Of a stretch of 64,000 nucleotides of DNA, positions 41,999 to 48,969 are shown piece by piece. The DNA lies in assembly GCF_009707865.1 (NCBI RefSeq), contig NZ_WMBA01000004.1, forward strand, positions 62,001-126,000, in the 5' to 3' direction. Positions within the stretch are counted from its first letter, which is position 1. The number at the start of each line of letters is the position of its first letter. Below the pieces are notes generated by a model. It saw only the letters and a list, made by a program, of their open reading frames with translations, was not told the origin of the DNA and ran no database searches. Source of the stretch: Amycolatopsis pithecellobii. Its GTDB lineage: Bacteria > Actinomycetota > Actinomycetes > Mycobacteriales > Pseudonocardiaceae. The position numbers and the translations under genes were made by a program.

Positions 41999-42637
41999 AT
42001 GGACCAGCTCGACGGCCAGCACCTCGTGACCGGGGTCGACCACGCGGCGTTCCCCACGTTCGACCCCGCCGGCACCGTGCGGTTCTACCGTGACGTCCTC
42101 GGCTTCCCCGTCGTGCACTCGATCTGCGCGGCCGGCTGGGGGCCCGGCGAGCACCCGGACTTCATCCATTTCTTCTTCGATATCGGTGGCGGAGACCGGC
42201 TCGCGTTCTTCTACTACTTCGGCCTGTCCCGGCCCGACACCAGCACCGGGCTCGGGGACGTATACGCCCGCTTTCCCGAGGACACCCCGGACTGGTTCGT
42301 CCGGTCCCGCCACCTCGCACTCCACGTGGACGCCGAAGAGCACATGCTCGAGTACCGCCGCCGGCTCGACGCCAGCGAGTGGCCGGTCGAGATGCAGGTC
42401 CAGCACGAGACCATCGAGTCGATCTACACCCACGACCCGAACGGATACATGGTCGAGATCACCCGCGCGATGCGCCCGGTGACCCCGCAGGAAGATCTCG
42501 ACGCCAACCTCACCATCGACGCGCTCGTCGACATCGTGGGGACGCCGGGCCACACCATGGACGACCTCCTCGTCCGCAAGGCCGAGCTCATCGTCAAGCG
42601 GGCCGGGGAGTGGGCACACGCACAGGAGACCCGCTGA
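41999..42637 (+). CDS. VOC family (glyoxalase/extradiol-dioxygenase fold) protein
   Basis: This is a 212-residue protein with one VOC module: GVDHAAFPTFDPAGTVRFYRD, FHFF-like FIHFFFDIGGGDRLAFFYY, HLALHVDAEEHMLEYRRRL, HDPNGYMVEITRAM. Candidate metal ligands are the His in GVDHAAF, the His in HLALHV and the Glu in MVEITR. A C-terminal helical tail (about 50 residues) is extra. AAGGAG precedes the ATG; the stop shares a base with the next ATG (TGATG). Confidence 0.85.
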   Translation: MDQLDGQHLVTGVDHAAFPTFDPAGTVRFYRDVLGFPVVHSICAAGWGPGEHPDFIHFFFDIGGGDRLAFFYYFGLSRPDTSTGLGDVYARFPEDTPDWFVRSRHLALHVDAEEHMLEYRRRLDASEWPVEMQVQHETIESIYTHDPNGYMVEITRAMRPVTPQEDLDANLTIDALVDIVGTPGHTMDDLLVRKAELIVKRAGEWAHAQETR

Positions 42638-44286
42638 TGGGCGCCACTGCACGGCTCGTTCCCTACCCCGCCGATACCGTGCGCCGGTACCGTTCCGCCG
42701 GCCTGTGGGGCACCCGGACGATCGGCGCCGAACTGCACCACATCGCCGGACAGCGCGCCTCGCACCCCGCCGTCGTCGCCGCCGACGGAGCACTGACCTA
42801 CGCCGACCTGGACGAGGTCACGGACCGGCTCGCGCTGGGCCTCGCGGATGCGGGGCCGGCACCCGGCGACCGGGTCGTGGTTCAGCTGACCAACCGGCTC
42901 CAGTCGATCGTGGCCTGGTACGGGATGGTGAAGGCCGGGCTCATCCCGGTCTGCACCCTCGCCGCCCACCGCGCGCACGAGATCGGCGCCATCAGCCGTA
43001 AGGTCGGCGCCGTCGCCCACCTCGTCGAGTGGAGCCAATCGGGCTTCGACCTGGTGGCCTTCGCCGTCGAACAGCAGGCCGGCCACCCGACCATGCGCCT
43101 GGTCCTCACCACCGGTGCCCCGGCCGGCACCCCGGGTACGTCGATCGAACGCCTCGCCGATACCGACCCGGGGCTCGCCCGCAAGCGCGTCGAGGCGATC
43201 CAGGCGGCGATCGACCCCGACGACGTCGCCTGCTTCCAGCTGTCCGGCGGGACGACAGGCGTCCCCAAGATCATCCCGCGGCTGCACGCCGAATACTGGT
43301 ACAACGCACGGTCCTACGCCGAGGCTGGCGGCTGGGACGAGAACACCCGCGTCGCCCACCTGATCCCGATCATCCACAACGCGGGCATCACCTGCGGCCT
43401 GCACGCGGCGCACAGTGTCGGCGGCACCCTGGTGCTCGGCACCCCGGTCCTGGACCAGGCACTCCCGCTCGTCGCCCGTGAGCGGACGACCGACGTGCTC
43501 ATCGGCCACGGTCATTTCGGCATCGTGGACCATCCCCTCTTCGACGAGGCGATGGCCTCGATGAAGCGCGTGGTGCTCTCGGGCGCGAAGGTGCCCGAGC
43601 GTGTCTTCGAGGCGTTCGAGAACCGCGGGGTCTGGGTCGGTCAGAAGTTCGGCATGGGCGAGGGTTTCTTCGCCATGTCGACGGCCGCCTCGACCCGCGA
43701 AGCGAGGCTCACGACCGTGGGCGTCCCGGTCTCGCCGTACGACGAGTTCCGGGTGCTCGAGCCGGGCACCGAAACCGAGGTGCCGGACGGCACCGTCGGC
43801 GAGCTGGCCTGCCGCGGGCCGTACACCATCCGCGGCTACTTCGACGCCCCCGATATCAATGCCTCGGCGTTCACCTCCGACGGCTTTTACCGGACCGGTG
43901 ACCTTGTCGCCGTCCGGACCGTCGGCGGCGAGCGCAGCATCAGCGTCGAGGGCCGGATCAAGGACCTCATCAACCGCGGTGGCGAGAAGGTGAGCGCCGA
44001 GGAAGTCGAGCTCCTGCTGATGCGACACCCTCGCATTGTCGCGGCGGCCGTCGTGGCGATGCCCGACGAACGGCTGGGGGAGCGGGCCTGCGCCTATCTG
44101 GTCACCACGGGGGAGCCACTGACCATGTCCGAAATACAGGAGCACCTCAGCTCGCTGTCGCTCGCGAAGTTCAAGTGGCCCGAGCGGCTCGAGTGGGTCC
44201 CGGAGCTGCCGAAGACACCTGTCGGCAAGCTCGACAAGAAGCTGCTCCAGCGCGACATCGCCGCGAAGGTCTCGAGGGGGCGATGA
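42637..44286 (+). CDS. AMP-dependent aryl acid-CoA/AMP ligase (2,3-dihydroxybenzoate-AMP ligase-like)
   Basis: This is a 549-residue ANL-superfamily enzyme. The N-terminus YPADTVRRYRSAGLWGTRTI is close to EntE/DhbE. The P-loop is LSGGTTGVPKIIPR near residue 205 and the late motifs are FYRTGDLV, RIKDLINRGGEKVSAEEVE and PKTPVGKLDKK. It should adenylate an aromatic acid; whether CoA or a carrier protein accepts it is open. No carrier protein gene is nearby, so CoA is more likely. The start is fixed by TGATG. Confidence 0.9.
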   Translation: MGATARLVPYPADTVRRYRSAGLWGTRTIGAELHHIAGQRASHPAVVAADGALTYADLDEVTDRLALGLADAGPAPGDRVVVQLTNRLQSIVAWYGMVKAGLIPVCTLAAHRAHEIGAISRKVGAVAHLVEWSQSGFDLVAFAVEQQAGHPTMRLVLTTGAPAGTPGTSIERLADTDPGLARKRVEAIQAAIDPDDVACFQLSGGTTGVPKIIPRLHAEYWYNARSYAEAGGWDENTRVAHLIPIIHNAGITCGLHAAHSVGGTLVLGTPVLDQALPLVARERTTDVLIGHGHFGIVDHPLFDEAMASMKRVVLSGAKVPERVFEAFENRGVWVGQKFGMGEGFFAMSTAASTREARLTTVGVPVSPYDEFRVLEPGTETEVPDGTVGELACRGPYTIRGYFDAPDINASAFTSDGFYRTGDLVAVRTVGGERSISVEGRIKDLINRGGEKVSAEEVELLLMRHPRIVAAAVVAMPDERLGERACAYLVTTGEPLTMSEIQEHLSSLSLAKFKWPERLEWVPELPKTPVGKLDKKLLQRDIAAKVSRGR

Positions 44287-44987
44287 CGGAGATGGCAGGA
44301 GAGCAGCGGGTTGCGGTCGTGACCGGGGGTGCGGGCGCCATCGGGTCCGCCATCGTGACCGCGCTTCAGGAATCGGGACACCGGACCGTCGTCCTCGACC
44401 GCGCCGGGGACATCCCGTGCGACCTGACTTCGGAGCATTCGGCGAGGGAGGCGGCAGCCGCGGTGCTGGCGCGACACGGCCGTTGCGATGTGCTGGTCCA
44501 CTGCGCCGGGGCTTTCGACGCGATGCCGCTCGGCGACCTCGATCTGGCGCGCTGGCGCGACCTGATGGCGGTCAACGTCGAGGCGTCGTTGTGGTTGGCG
44601 CAGTCCTTCACCCCGGGGATGGCGGAGCGTGGATTCGGGCGGATCATCCTCATCTCGTCGGACGGGCAGTGGTCGCCGCCGGATGCGAACTTTCTGCCCT
44701 ATGTCACGAGCAAGGCGGCCTTGCTGGGACTGATGCGGACGCTCGCGGTCACCTTCGGCGGCGACGGTATCTCCGTCACGGCGGTGGCGCCCGGCCTCAC
44801 GGACACCCCGCTGGCCCGCGCTGTCGTCGAGGATGGCGCGATCGAAGCGGTTGTCCGCACCCAGGCCCTCAAGCGCCCCCTGGTGCCGTCCGACACCGCG
44901 CATACCGTCGCCTTCCTGGCCTCCGACGGAGCGGAAGCACTGACCGGCCAGGTCCTCGTCGTCGACGGCGGCGTCCATATGCGATAG
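44283..44987 (+). CDS. SDR family NAD(P)-dependent oxidoreductase
   Basis: This is a 234-residue short-chain dehydrogenase: TGGAGAIGSAIV for the cofactor, HCAGAF in place of NNAG, catalytic Ser in ILISSDGQW, and YVTSK (Tyr, Lys). It ends APGLTDTPLAR and VVDGGVHM. The ATGA overlap with the ligase gene indicates joint expression. Substrate unknown; with the ligase it could act on a dihydroxybenzoate-like compound, as EntA does next to EntE. Confidence 0.9.
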   Translation: MTEMAGEQRVAVVTGGAGAIGSAIVTALQESGHRTVVLDRAGDIPCDLTSEHSAREAAAAVLARHGRCDVLVHCAGAFDAMPLGDLDLARWRDLMAVNVEASLWLAQSFTPGMAERGFGRIILISSDGQWSPPDANFLPYVTSKAALLGLMRTLAVTFGGDGISVTAVAPGLTDTPLARAVVEDGAIEAVVRTQALKRPLVPSDTAHTVAFLASDGAEALTGQVLVVDGGVHMR

Positions 44988-45027
44988 CGAGGCGATGATT
45001 TTCGTTGCTGTGATGGAGAGGGCGGCC

Positions 45028-45372
45028 ATGCGAACGTGGCGGGTTGGCAACTTCAAGGTGACCGAGGTGCAGGAGTTTCCGGTCGCGGCAGGGCTACTGG
45101 ATGGGCTCATCGCCCAGGCGACCCCGGAGGCCGCGTACCACAGCGTGCGGCTGCATTCGGACGGCGACTCCGCGTTCATCACCGGTGACTTCATCCACCA
45201 CCCGATTCAGATCGCTCGTCCGGACGCGTCGGCGCGGAACCGGCGGGCCTTCCACGAGTCATTCGCCGGAACTGATCTGCTGGTTCTCGGCACCCACTTC
45301 ACCGGGGCCGGTGCCGGATATCTCGTCGAAGACGGTGACGGTTACCGCCTTGTGGAAGCCAAGTCGGAATAG
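45028..45372 (+). pseudogene. MBL-fold hydrolase with in-frame loss of its metal-binding region
   Basis: The open frame encodes 114 residues. Residues 1-37 (WRVGNFKVTEVQEF...) match the N-terminus of metallo-beta-lactamase-fold hydrolases. From residue 39 the sequence jumps to the late part (SVRLHSDGDSAFITGDFIHH, then LVLGTHFTGAGAGYLV). The H-x-H-x-D-H motif and the third His are missing, so about 100-130 residues were lost without breaking the frame. A hydrolase function is unlikely. GGAGAGG precedes the ATG at 45028; an earlier ATG at 44995 is possible. Confidence 0.65.
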
Positions 45373-45383
45373 CCGAAGGGGAG

Positions 45384-45860
45384 ATGGGACGCGTGCCGGA
45401 GGAATCGCTACAGGAACAACTGAAGGCGTTGCAGGATCGATCGTCGATCATCGACGTCGTGTGCCGGTATGCCGTGAGTATCGACCGGCATCAGTGGCAG
45501 GACCTCGAATCGTGCTTCGCCGAGGAGATCGACCTCAACGTGATACGAACCGGCCGGTGGGTCCGGTACCAGCGCCCCGATCTCCTGCGTTTGTTGCAGG
45601 GCGTCTTCGAAACGTACACGGCCACTCAGCACATCAGCGCGAATCATCAGGTGTCCATCGACGGTGACCGCGCGGTGGTCTGGTCGACCTTGAACGCCAC
45701 GCACTACATCAAAGGCCTGGCCGAGGGGGAGTTCCACCAGCAGGTGGGCTACTACGAATACCACCTGATCCGTGGCCGGGATTGGCGGATCAACAGTGTC
45801 CGCCAGGTTCCGCACTGGCAGCGCGGGAACCAGCAGATCTTCGACAGCACTCTCCGATGA
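45384..45860 (+). CDS. Nuclear transport factor 2 (SnoaL-like) family protein
   Basis: This protein of up to 158 residues has an NTF2-like fold (LQDRSSIIDVVCRYAVSID, RHQWQDLESCFAEE, ISANHQVSIDGDRAVVWSTL, GRDWRINSVR). The ATG at 45384 is only 2 nt from the GAAGGGGAG core; a GTG at 45393 has better spacing and may be the true start. A strong terminator follows 25 bp after the stop, ending the gene run from 41999. Confidence 0.82.
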   Translation: MGRVPEESLQEQLKALQDRSSIIDVVCRYAVSIDRHQWQDLESCFAEEIDLNVIRTGRWVRYQRPDLLRLLQGVFETYTATQHISANHQVSIDGDRAVVWSTLNATHYIKGLAEGEFHQQVGYYEYHLIRGRDWRINSVRQVPHWQRGNQQIFDSTLR

Positions 45861-45884
45861 GAGGCCGCGTGTAGGTCGGCGAGG

Positions 45885-45917
45885 CGCCCGGCCGGGGTTT
45901 CCCGGCCGGGCGTTTTT
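45885..45917 (+). terminator. Intrinsic terminator
   Basis: A perfect 12-bp stem (CGCCCGGCCGGG at 45885-45896, complement at 45901-45912) with a GTTT loop is followed at once by five T residues. It is the most canonical Rho-independent terminator in the window and separates the NTF2-like gene from the ArsR operon. Confidence 0.92.
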
Positions 45918-45922
45918 CTTGC

Positions 45923-45958
45923 TTGACGCATGCCGATATGGGCATATGATGGGCGCCG
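45923..45958 (+). promoter_or_regulatory. Promoter and operator for a leaderless arsR-type gene
   Basis: TTGACG at 45923-45928 and TATGAT at 45945-45950 are spaced 16 bp. The expected transcription start is at about 45957-45958, exactly the GTG start of the ArsR gene. An inverted repeat ATGCC-N6-GGCAT (45930-45945) fills the spacer, where a bound ArsR dimer would block RNA polymerase. Confidence 0.65.
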
Positions 45959-46299
45959 TGGCACGAGCAGCGACGACGTCGGATGTGTTCAACGCGATCG
46001 CCGAGCCGCAGCGGCGGGAGATCCTGGTGCTGCTGCGGGCGGGTGAGCGGCCGGTGACCGAGTTGGCCCTGGAGCTGGGGATGACGCAGCCGCGCGCGTC
46101 CAAACACCTGCGGGTGCTCCGGGAGGTGGGGCTGGTGCGGGACCGCAAGGCAGGCAAGCAGCGCCTGTACGGTCTGGACGCCCGCGGGCTGCGGCCGGTC
46201 CACGAGTGGGCCGGCGGGTTCGAGCGGTTCTGGCACGAGAGCTTCGACCGGCTGGACGCATACGTGCAGGACCTGAAGCAGGCAAAGCAGGAGGAGTAG
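45958..46299 (+). CDS. ArsR/SmtB family regulator
   Basis: This is a 113-residue winged-HTH regulator: SDVFNAIAEPQRREILVLL, VTELALELGMTQPRASKHLR, EVGLVRDRKAGKQRLYGL. No metal-binding Cys cluster is present. The GTG at 45958 gives the usual MARAATTSD N-terminus and fits a leaderless transcript; in-frame ATG codons at 45946 and 45949 lie within the -10 box. The set ArsR, AHSA1-type protein and RibD-like reductase recurs in actinomycetes, where the ArsR member represses its own operon. Confidence 0.9.
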   Translation: MARAATTSDVFNAIAEPQRREILVLLRAGERPVTELALELGMTQPRASKHLRVLREVGLVRDRKAGKQRLYGLDARGLRPVHEWAGGFERFWHESFDRLDAYVQDLKQAKQEE

Positions 46300-46302
46300 C
46301 CG

Positions 46303-46788
46303 ATGAGCGCGACCAGACAAGAAGCGTCGGCGGACCGCGAGATCGTGATATCCCGGGTCATCGACGCCCCACGGGAGCTGGTGTTCGAGGCATTCACCGA
46401 GGTCCGGCACCTGTCGAGGTGGTGGGGACCGGAGGGATTCACCACCACCACGCAGTCTTTCGAGTTCCGCGTCGGCGGCGAGTGGGACTTCGTGATGCAC
46501 GGACCGGACGGGACGGACTATCCCGAGTGGATCACCTGGACCGAGATCGCCCCGCCGGAGCGGATCGCGCTGCTGCACGGTGAGTCCCGCGACGACCCGA
46601 ACGCCTTCGAGTCGGTCGTGACGTTCGAGCGCGAGGATGCGGTCACCCGCATCGAGATGCACACCGTGTTCCCCACCAAGGAATTGCGTGACGAGGCGGT
46701 CGAGAAGTACCACGCGATCGAGGGTGGCCGGCAGACCCTGAGCAACCTGGCTGCCTACGTCACCGAGATCATGCAGAAGGAAAGCTGA
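46303..46788 (+). CDS. AHSA1/SRPBCC domain protein
   Basis: This is a 161-residue helix-grip protein of the activator-of-Hsp90-like group (SRVIDAPRELVFEAFTEVRHL, RWWGPEGFTTTTQSFEFRVGGEW, TWTEIAPPERIALLHGES). It binds small hydrophobic ligands or has an unknown enzymatic role. It begins 3 bp after the ArsR stop and shares a base with the next ATG (TGATG). Confidence 0.88.
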   Translation: MSATRQEASADREIVISRVIDAPRELVFEAFTEVRHLSRWWGPEGFTTTTQSFEFRVGGEWDFVMHGPDGTDYPEWITWTEIAPPERIALLHGESRDDPNAFESVVTFEREDAVTRIEMHTVFPTKELRDEAVEKYHAIEGGRQTLSNLAAYVTEIMQKES

Positions 46789-47408
46789 TGGCCGGCAAGG
46801 TGTTCTTCAGCGTGTCGATGTCGCTGGACGGGTTCATCGCGCCTGAGTCCACAAAGGACTTGATGGGGCAGCAATGGATGGAACTGCAGCAGTGGGTCTT
46901 CCCGCAACGGTTCTTCCGGGAGAACCTCGGGCTCGGCGGGGGTGGCGAGGAGGGGCGCGACAACGACATCCTGCGGGAGACGTATCAGCGCACCGGTGCG
47001 AGCGTCATGGGCAAGCGCATGTTCGACGCCGGTGAGCACGCGTGGCCGGAGGAGGCGCCGTTCCACACGCCGGTTTACGTGGTGACGCACGAGAAGCGTG
47101 ACCCCTGGGAGCGGCCCGGTGGGACCACGTTCCACTTCGTCAACGACGGCATCGAGTCCGCGCTCGACCAGGCCCGCGACGCCGCCGGCGACCGGGACGT
47201 CCGCATCGCGGGCGGCGGCGCGACGATCCTGGAGTACGTGAACGCGGGCCTGGTCGACGAGTTCTCGATTGCGCTGTCGCCCGTGCTGTTCGGCTCCGGA
47301 ATCCGCCTGTTCGAGGGCGTGGACGCGGCCGGCGTGGCCCTGGAGCCGGTCCGCGCGGAGCCTTCCGCGAGGGTGACGCACCTGACCTACGCCGTCGGGA
47401 AGCGGTAG
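46788..47408 (+). CDS. Dihydrofolate reductase/RibD C-terminal domain family protein
   Basis: This is a 206-residue DHFR-like reductase (FFSVSMSLDGFIAPE, SVMGKRMFDAGEHAW, VTHEKRDPWERPGGTTF, IAGGGATILEYVNAGLVDEF, ALSPVLFGSGIRLFEG). It probably binds NADPH, but its substrate is unknown. It is the last gene of the ArsR operon. Confidence 0.88.
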   Translation: MAGKVFFSVSMSLDGFIAPESTKDLMGQQWMELQQWVFPQRFFRENLGLGGGGEEGRDNDILRETYQRTGASVMGKRMFDAGEHAWPEEAPFHTPVYVVTHEKRDPWERPGGTTFHFVNDGIESALDQARDAAGDRDVRIAGGGATILEYVNAGLVDEFSIALSPVLFGSGIRLFEGVDAAGVALEPVRAEPSARVTHLTYAVGKR

Positions 47409-47481
47409 GCGGGGCGGCTGAGCCGGTTCACGGCACAAGGCAATTCCGCCGCCTCGTCCTGCCCGGCGCATGGGCGCGATC

Positions 47482-48201
47482 TCAGGAGCGCAACGTCCTC
47501 TCGAGGCGGTCGACTTGGGCGCGGATGGCCGCGATGGCCGCATGCGGGCCGTCGACGGGTTGCCTGCCGCTGACGTCGAGCAGGCCGGCGACGGCGGTGT
47601 CGGCGAGTTGGTGGCTGATGGCGTCGAGGTTGTCGTTGTGGTCGGGGTCGAACCACCAGGCGACCCAGTTGACCGTGCCCAGGATGCCGAGTGCGGCGAC
47701 CCGGGCGTCGACGGTGCGGAAGGCGCCTTCGGTGATCCCGCGGTCGATCACGGTGGCGAGGGAGCGCAGAACGGCGTGCCGGCTTTGTTCGTAGCGGGTG
47801 GCGAGTGTGTTGGGCAGGTCGCTCTCCGAGCGGATGATGAGCCGGAACCGGGCGGCGTGCTCGCCCTGGCGGCGGGCCAGCAATGTGACGATCTCGCGCA
47901 GCCGGCTGGGGGAGTCGAGGTCGGTGCGGGCGGCGATGGCGTTGATCTGTGTGGCCGAGTCCTCGGTGTATTCGGCGAGGAGCCGGGAAAGCAGGTCGTC
48001 TTTGCTTTTCACATAGTGGTAGATGCCTGGCCGGGTGAGGCCGACGGCGTCGGCGATGTGCTGGAGGGTGGTGCCGGAGAAGCCGCGTTCGGCGAACAGG
48101 CGGGTGGCATGGTCGAAGATTTCCTGCTCCACCAAGCCATGGCGGACGGTGCGTTCGGGGGACCGCCGTTTTCCCGATGCGCCGGACTCGATGCCGCTCA
48201 T
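47482..48201 (-). CDS. TetR family regulator
   Basis: This is a 239-residue repressor: HTH at about residues 25-75 (EIFDHATRLFAERGFSGTTL, LTRPGIYHYVKSKDDLLSRL) and a TetR_C domain with NWVAWWFDPD, a pattern seen in acyl-CoA-responsive regulators such as KstR2-like and FadR-like proteins. The ATG at 48201 is chosen because the frame's upstream part (to 48255) is very short and not conserved. It lies 50 bp from the end of the GntR gene; the target is unclear. Confidence 0.87.
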   Translation of the reverse strand: MSGIESGASGKRRSPERTVRHGLVEQEIFDHATRLFAERGFSGTTLQHIADAVGLTRPGIYHYVKSKDDLLSRLLAEYTEDSATQINAIAARTDLDSPSRLREIVTLLARRQGEHAARFRLIIRSESDLPNTLATRYEQSRHAVLRSLATVIDRGITEGAFRTVDARVAALGILGTVNWVAWWFDPDHNDNLDAISHQLADTAVAGLLDVSGRQPVDGPHAAIAAIRAQVDRLERTLRS

Positions 48202-48251
48202 GACTACAAGGTTAATTGCTTGACGACTCCGTTGTCGCGCGGGTTCGTGTC

Positions 48252-48917
48252 TCACGCCTCGGGGCCGGGGACGCCCCCGATCGCGCCGACGAGGCGCTCA
48301 CGCGCACGGCCCAGGTGCTGCTCGAGAAGGGCGACCGCCCCGGCTTCATCGCCCGCGGCGACGAGGTCGAGGAGTTGCTGATGCTCGGCGACGATGAGCG
48401 TCGTCTCCAGCAGGTGCCGGCCCTGGACCTGTGCCATGCACATCGTGGCCTCGGTGACCAGCGAACGGTACATGCGGCTGGTCCGCGGGCTGCCGAGCGC
48501 GTCGACCAGGGCAGCGTGGAACCGCATGTCGGGGCCGACCACATCCAGCGCCGAACCCTCCACCAAGCCGGCGATCTCGGCGTTCGCCGCACGGGCCGCC
48601 GGGACCTCGGCACGGGTCCGCGCGAGCCGGCGCAGTGCCTCGCTCTCGAGATGGGCTCGCGTGCGGTAGATGTCGCGGACATCCGCGGGCCCCAAGGTCA
48701 CCACTCGCGCCGAGCGGTGGTTGTCACGGGTCAGCAACCCGTCGTGGACGAGTTGCTCGACGGCGGCCTTGCCGGTCGGCCTGGCGACCTCGTACCGATT
48801 CGCGACTTCGCCCTCGGTCAGTGGCGTACCTGCCGGGAGTTCGCCGCTGAGGACGGCGCGCCGGAGATCTTCGGCAATGGCGTCGACAACCGACACGGCT
48901 TTCACGCGGGCAGCCAT
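48252..48917 (-). CDS. GntR family regulator (FCD domain)
   Basis: This is a 221-residue FadR-group regulator: winged HTH at residues 10-65 (IAEDLRRAVLSGELPAGTPL, EVARPTGKAAVEQLVHDGLL) and an FCD effector domain with D-x-FH-like DMRFHAALVDALGSPR and EHQQLLDLVAAGDEAGA. FCD regulators often sense short hydroxyacids or carboxylates, which suits the divergent glycolate/lactate-oxidase-like gene at 48970. Confidence 0.9.
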   Translation of the reverse strand: MAARVKAVSVVDAIAEDLRRAVLSGELPAGTPLTEGEVANRYEVARPTGKAAVEQLVHDGLLTRDNHRSARVVTLGPADVRDIYRTRAHLESEALRRLARTRAEVPAARAANAEIAGLVEGSALDVVGPDMRFHAALVDALGSPRTSRMYRSLVTEATMCMAQVQGRHLLETTLIVAEHQQLLDLVAAGDEAGAVALLEQHLGRARERLVGAIGGVPGPEA

Positions 48918-48923
48918 GCCGAC

Positions 48924-48961
48924 AGACTACAGGTTGTCTATTCGGCATACTTGCTAGACAA
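48924..48961. promoter_or_regulatory. GntR operator candidates between divergent genes
   Basis: TTGTCTA at 48934-48940 and TAGACAA at 48955-48961 are perfect inverted arms 14 nt apart. AGAC at 48924-48927 with GTCT at 48936-48939 gives an overlapping second pair. Both lie in the 52-bp gap between the GntR gene and the FAD-oxidase gene and cover their likely promoters. Confidence 0.7.
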
Positions 48962-48969
48962 TCTGGTCC

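Noticed and set aside
42637-44987. Siderophore biosynthesis (EntE/EntA-like ligase and SDR)
   Set aside because: No isochorismate synthase, carrier protein or NRPS gene is nearby; the setting is catabolic.
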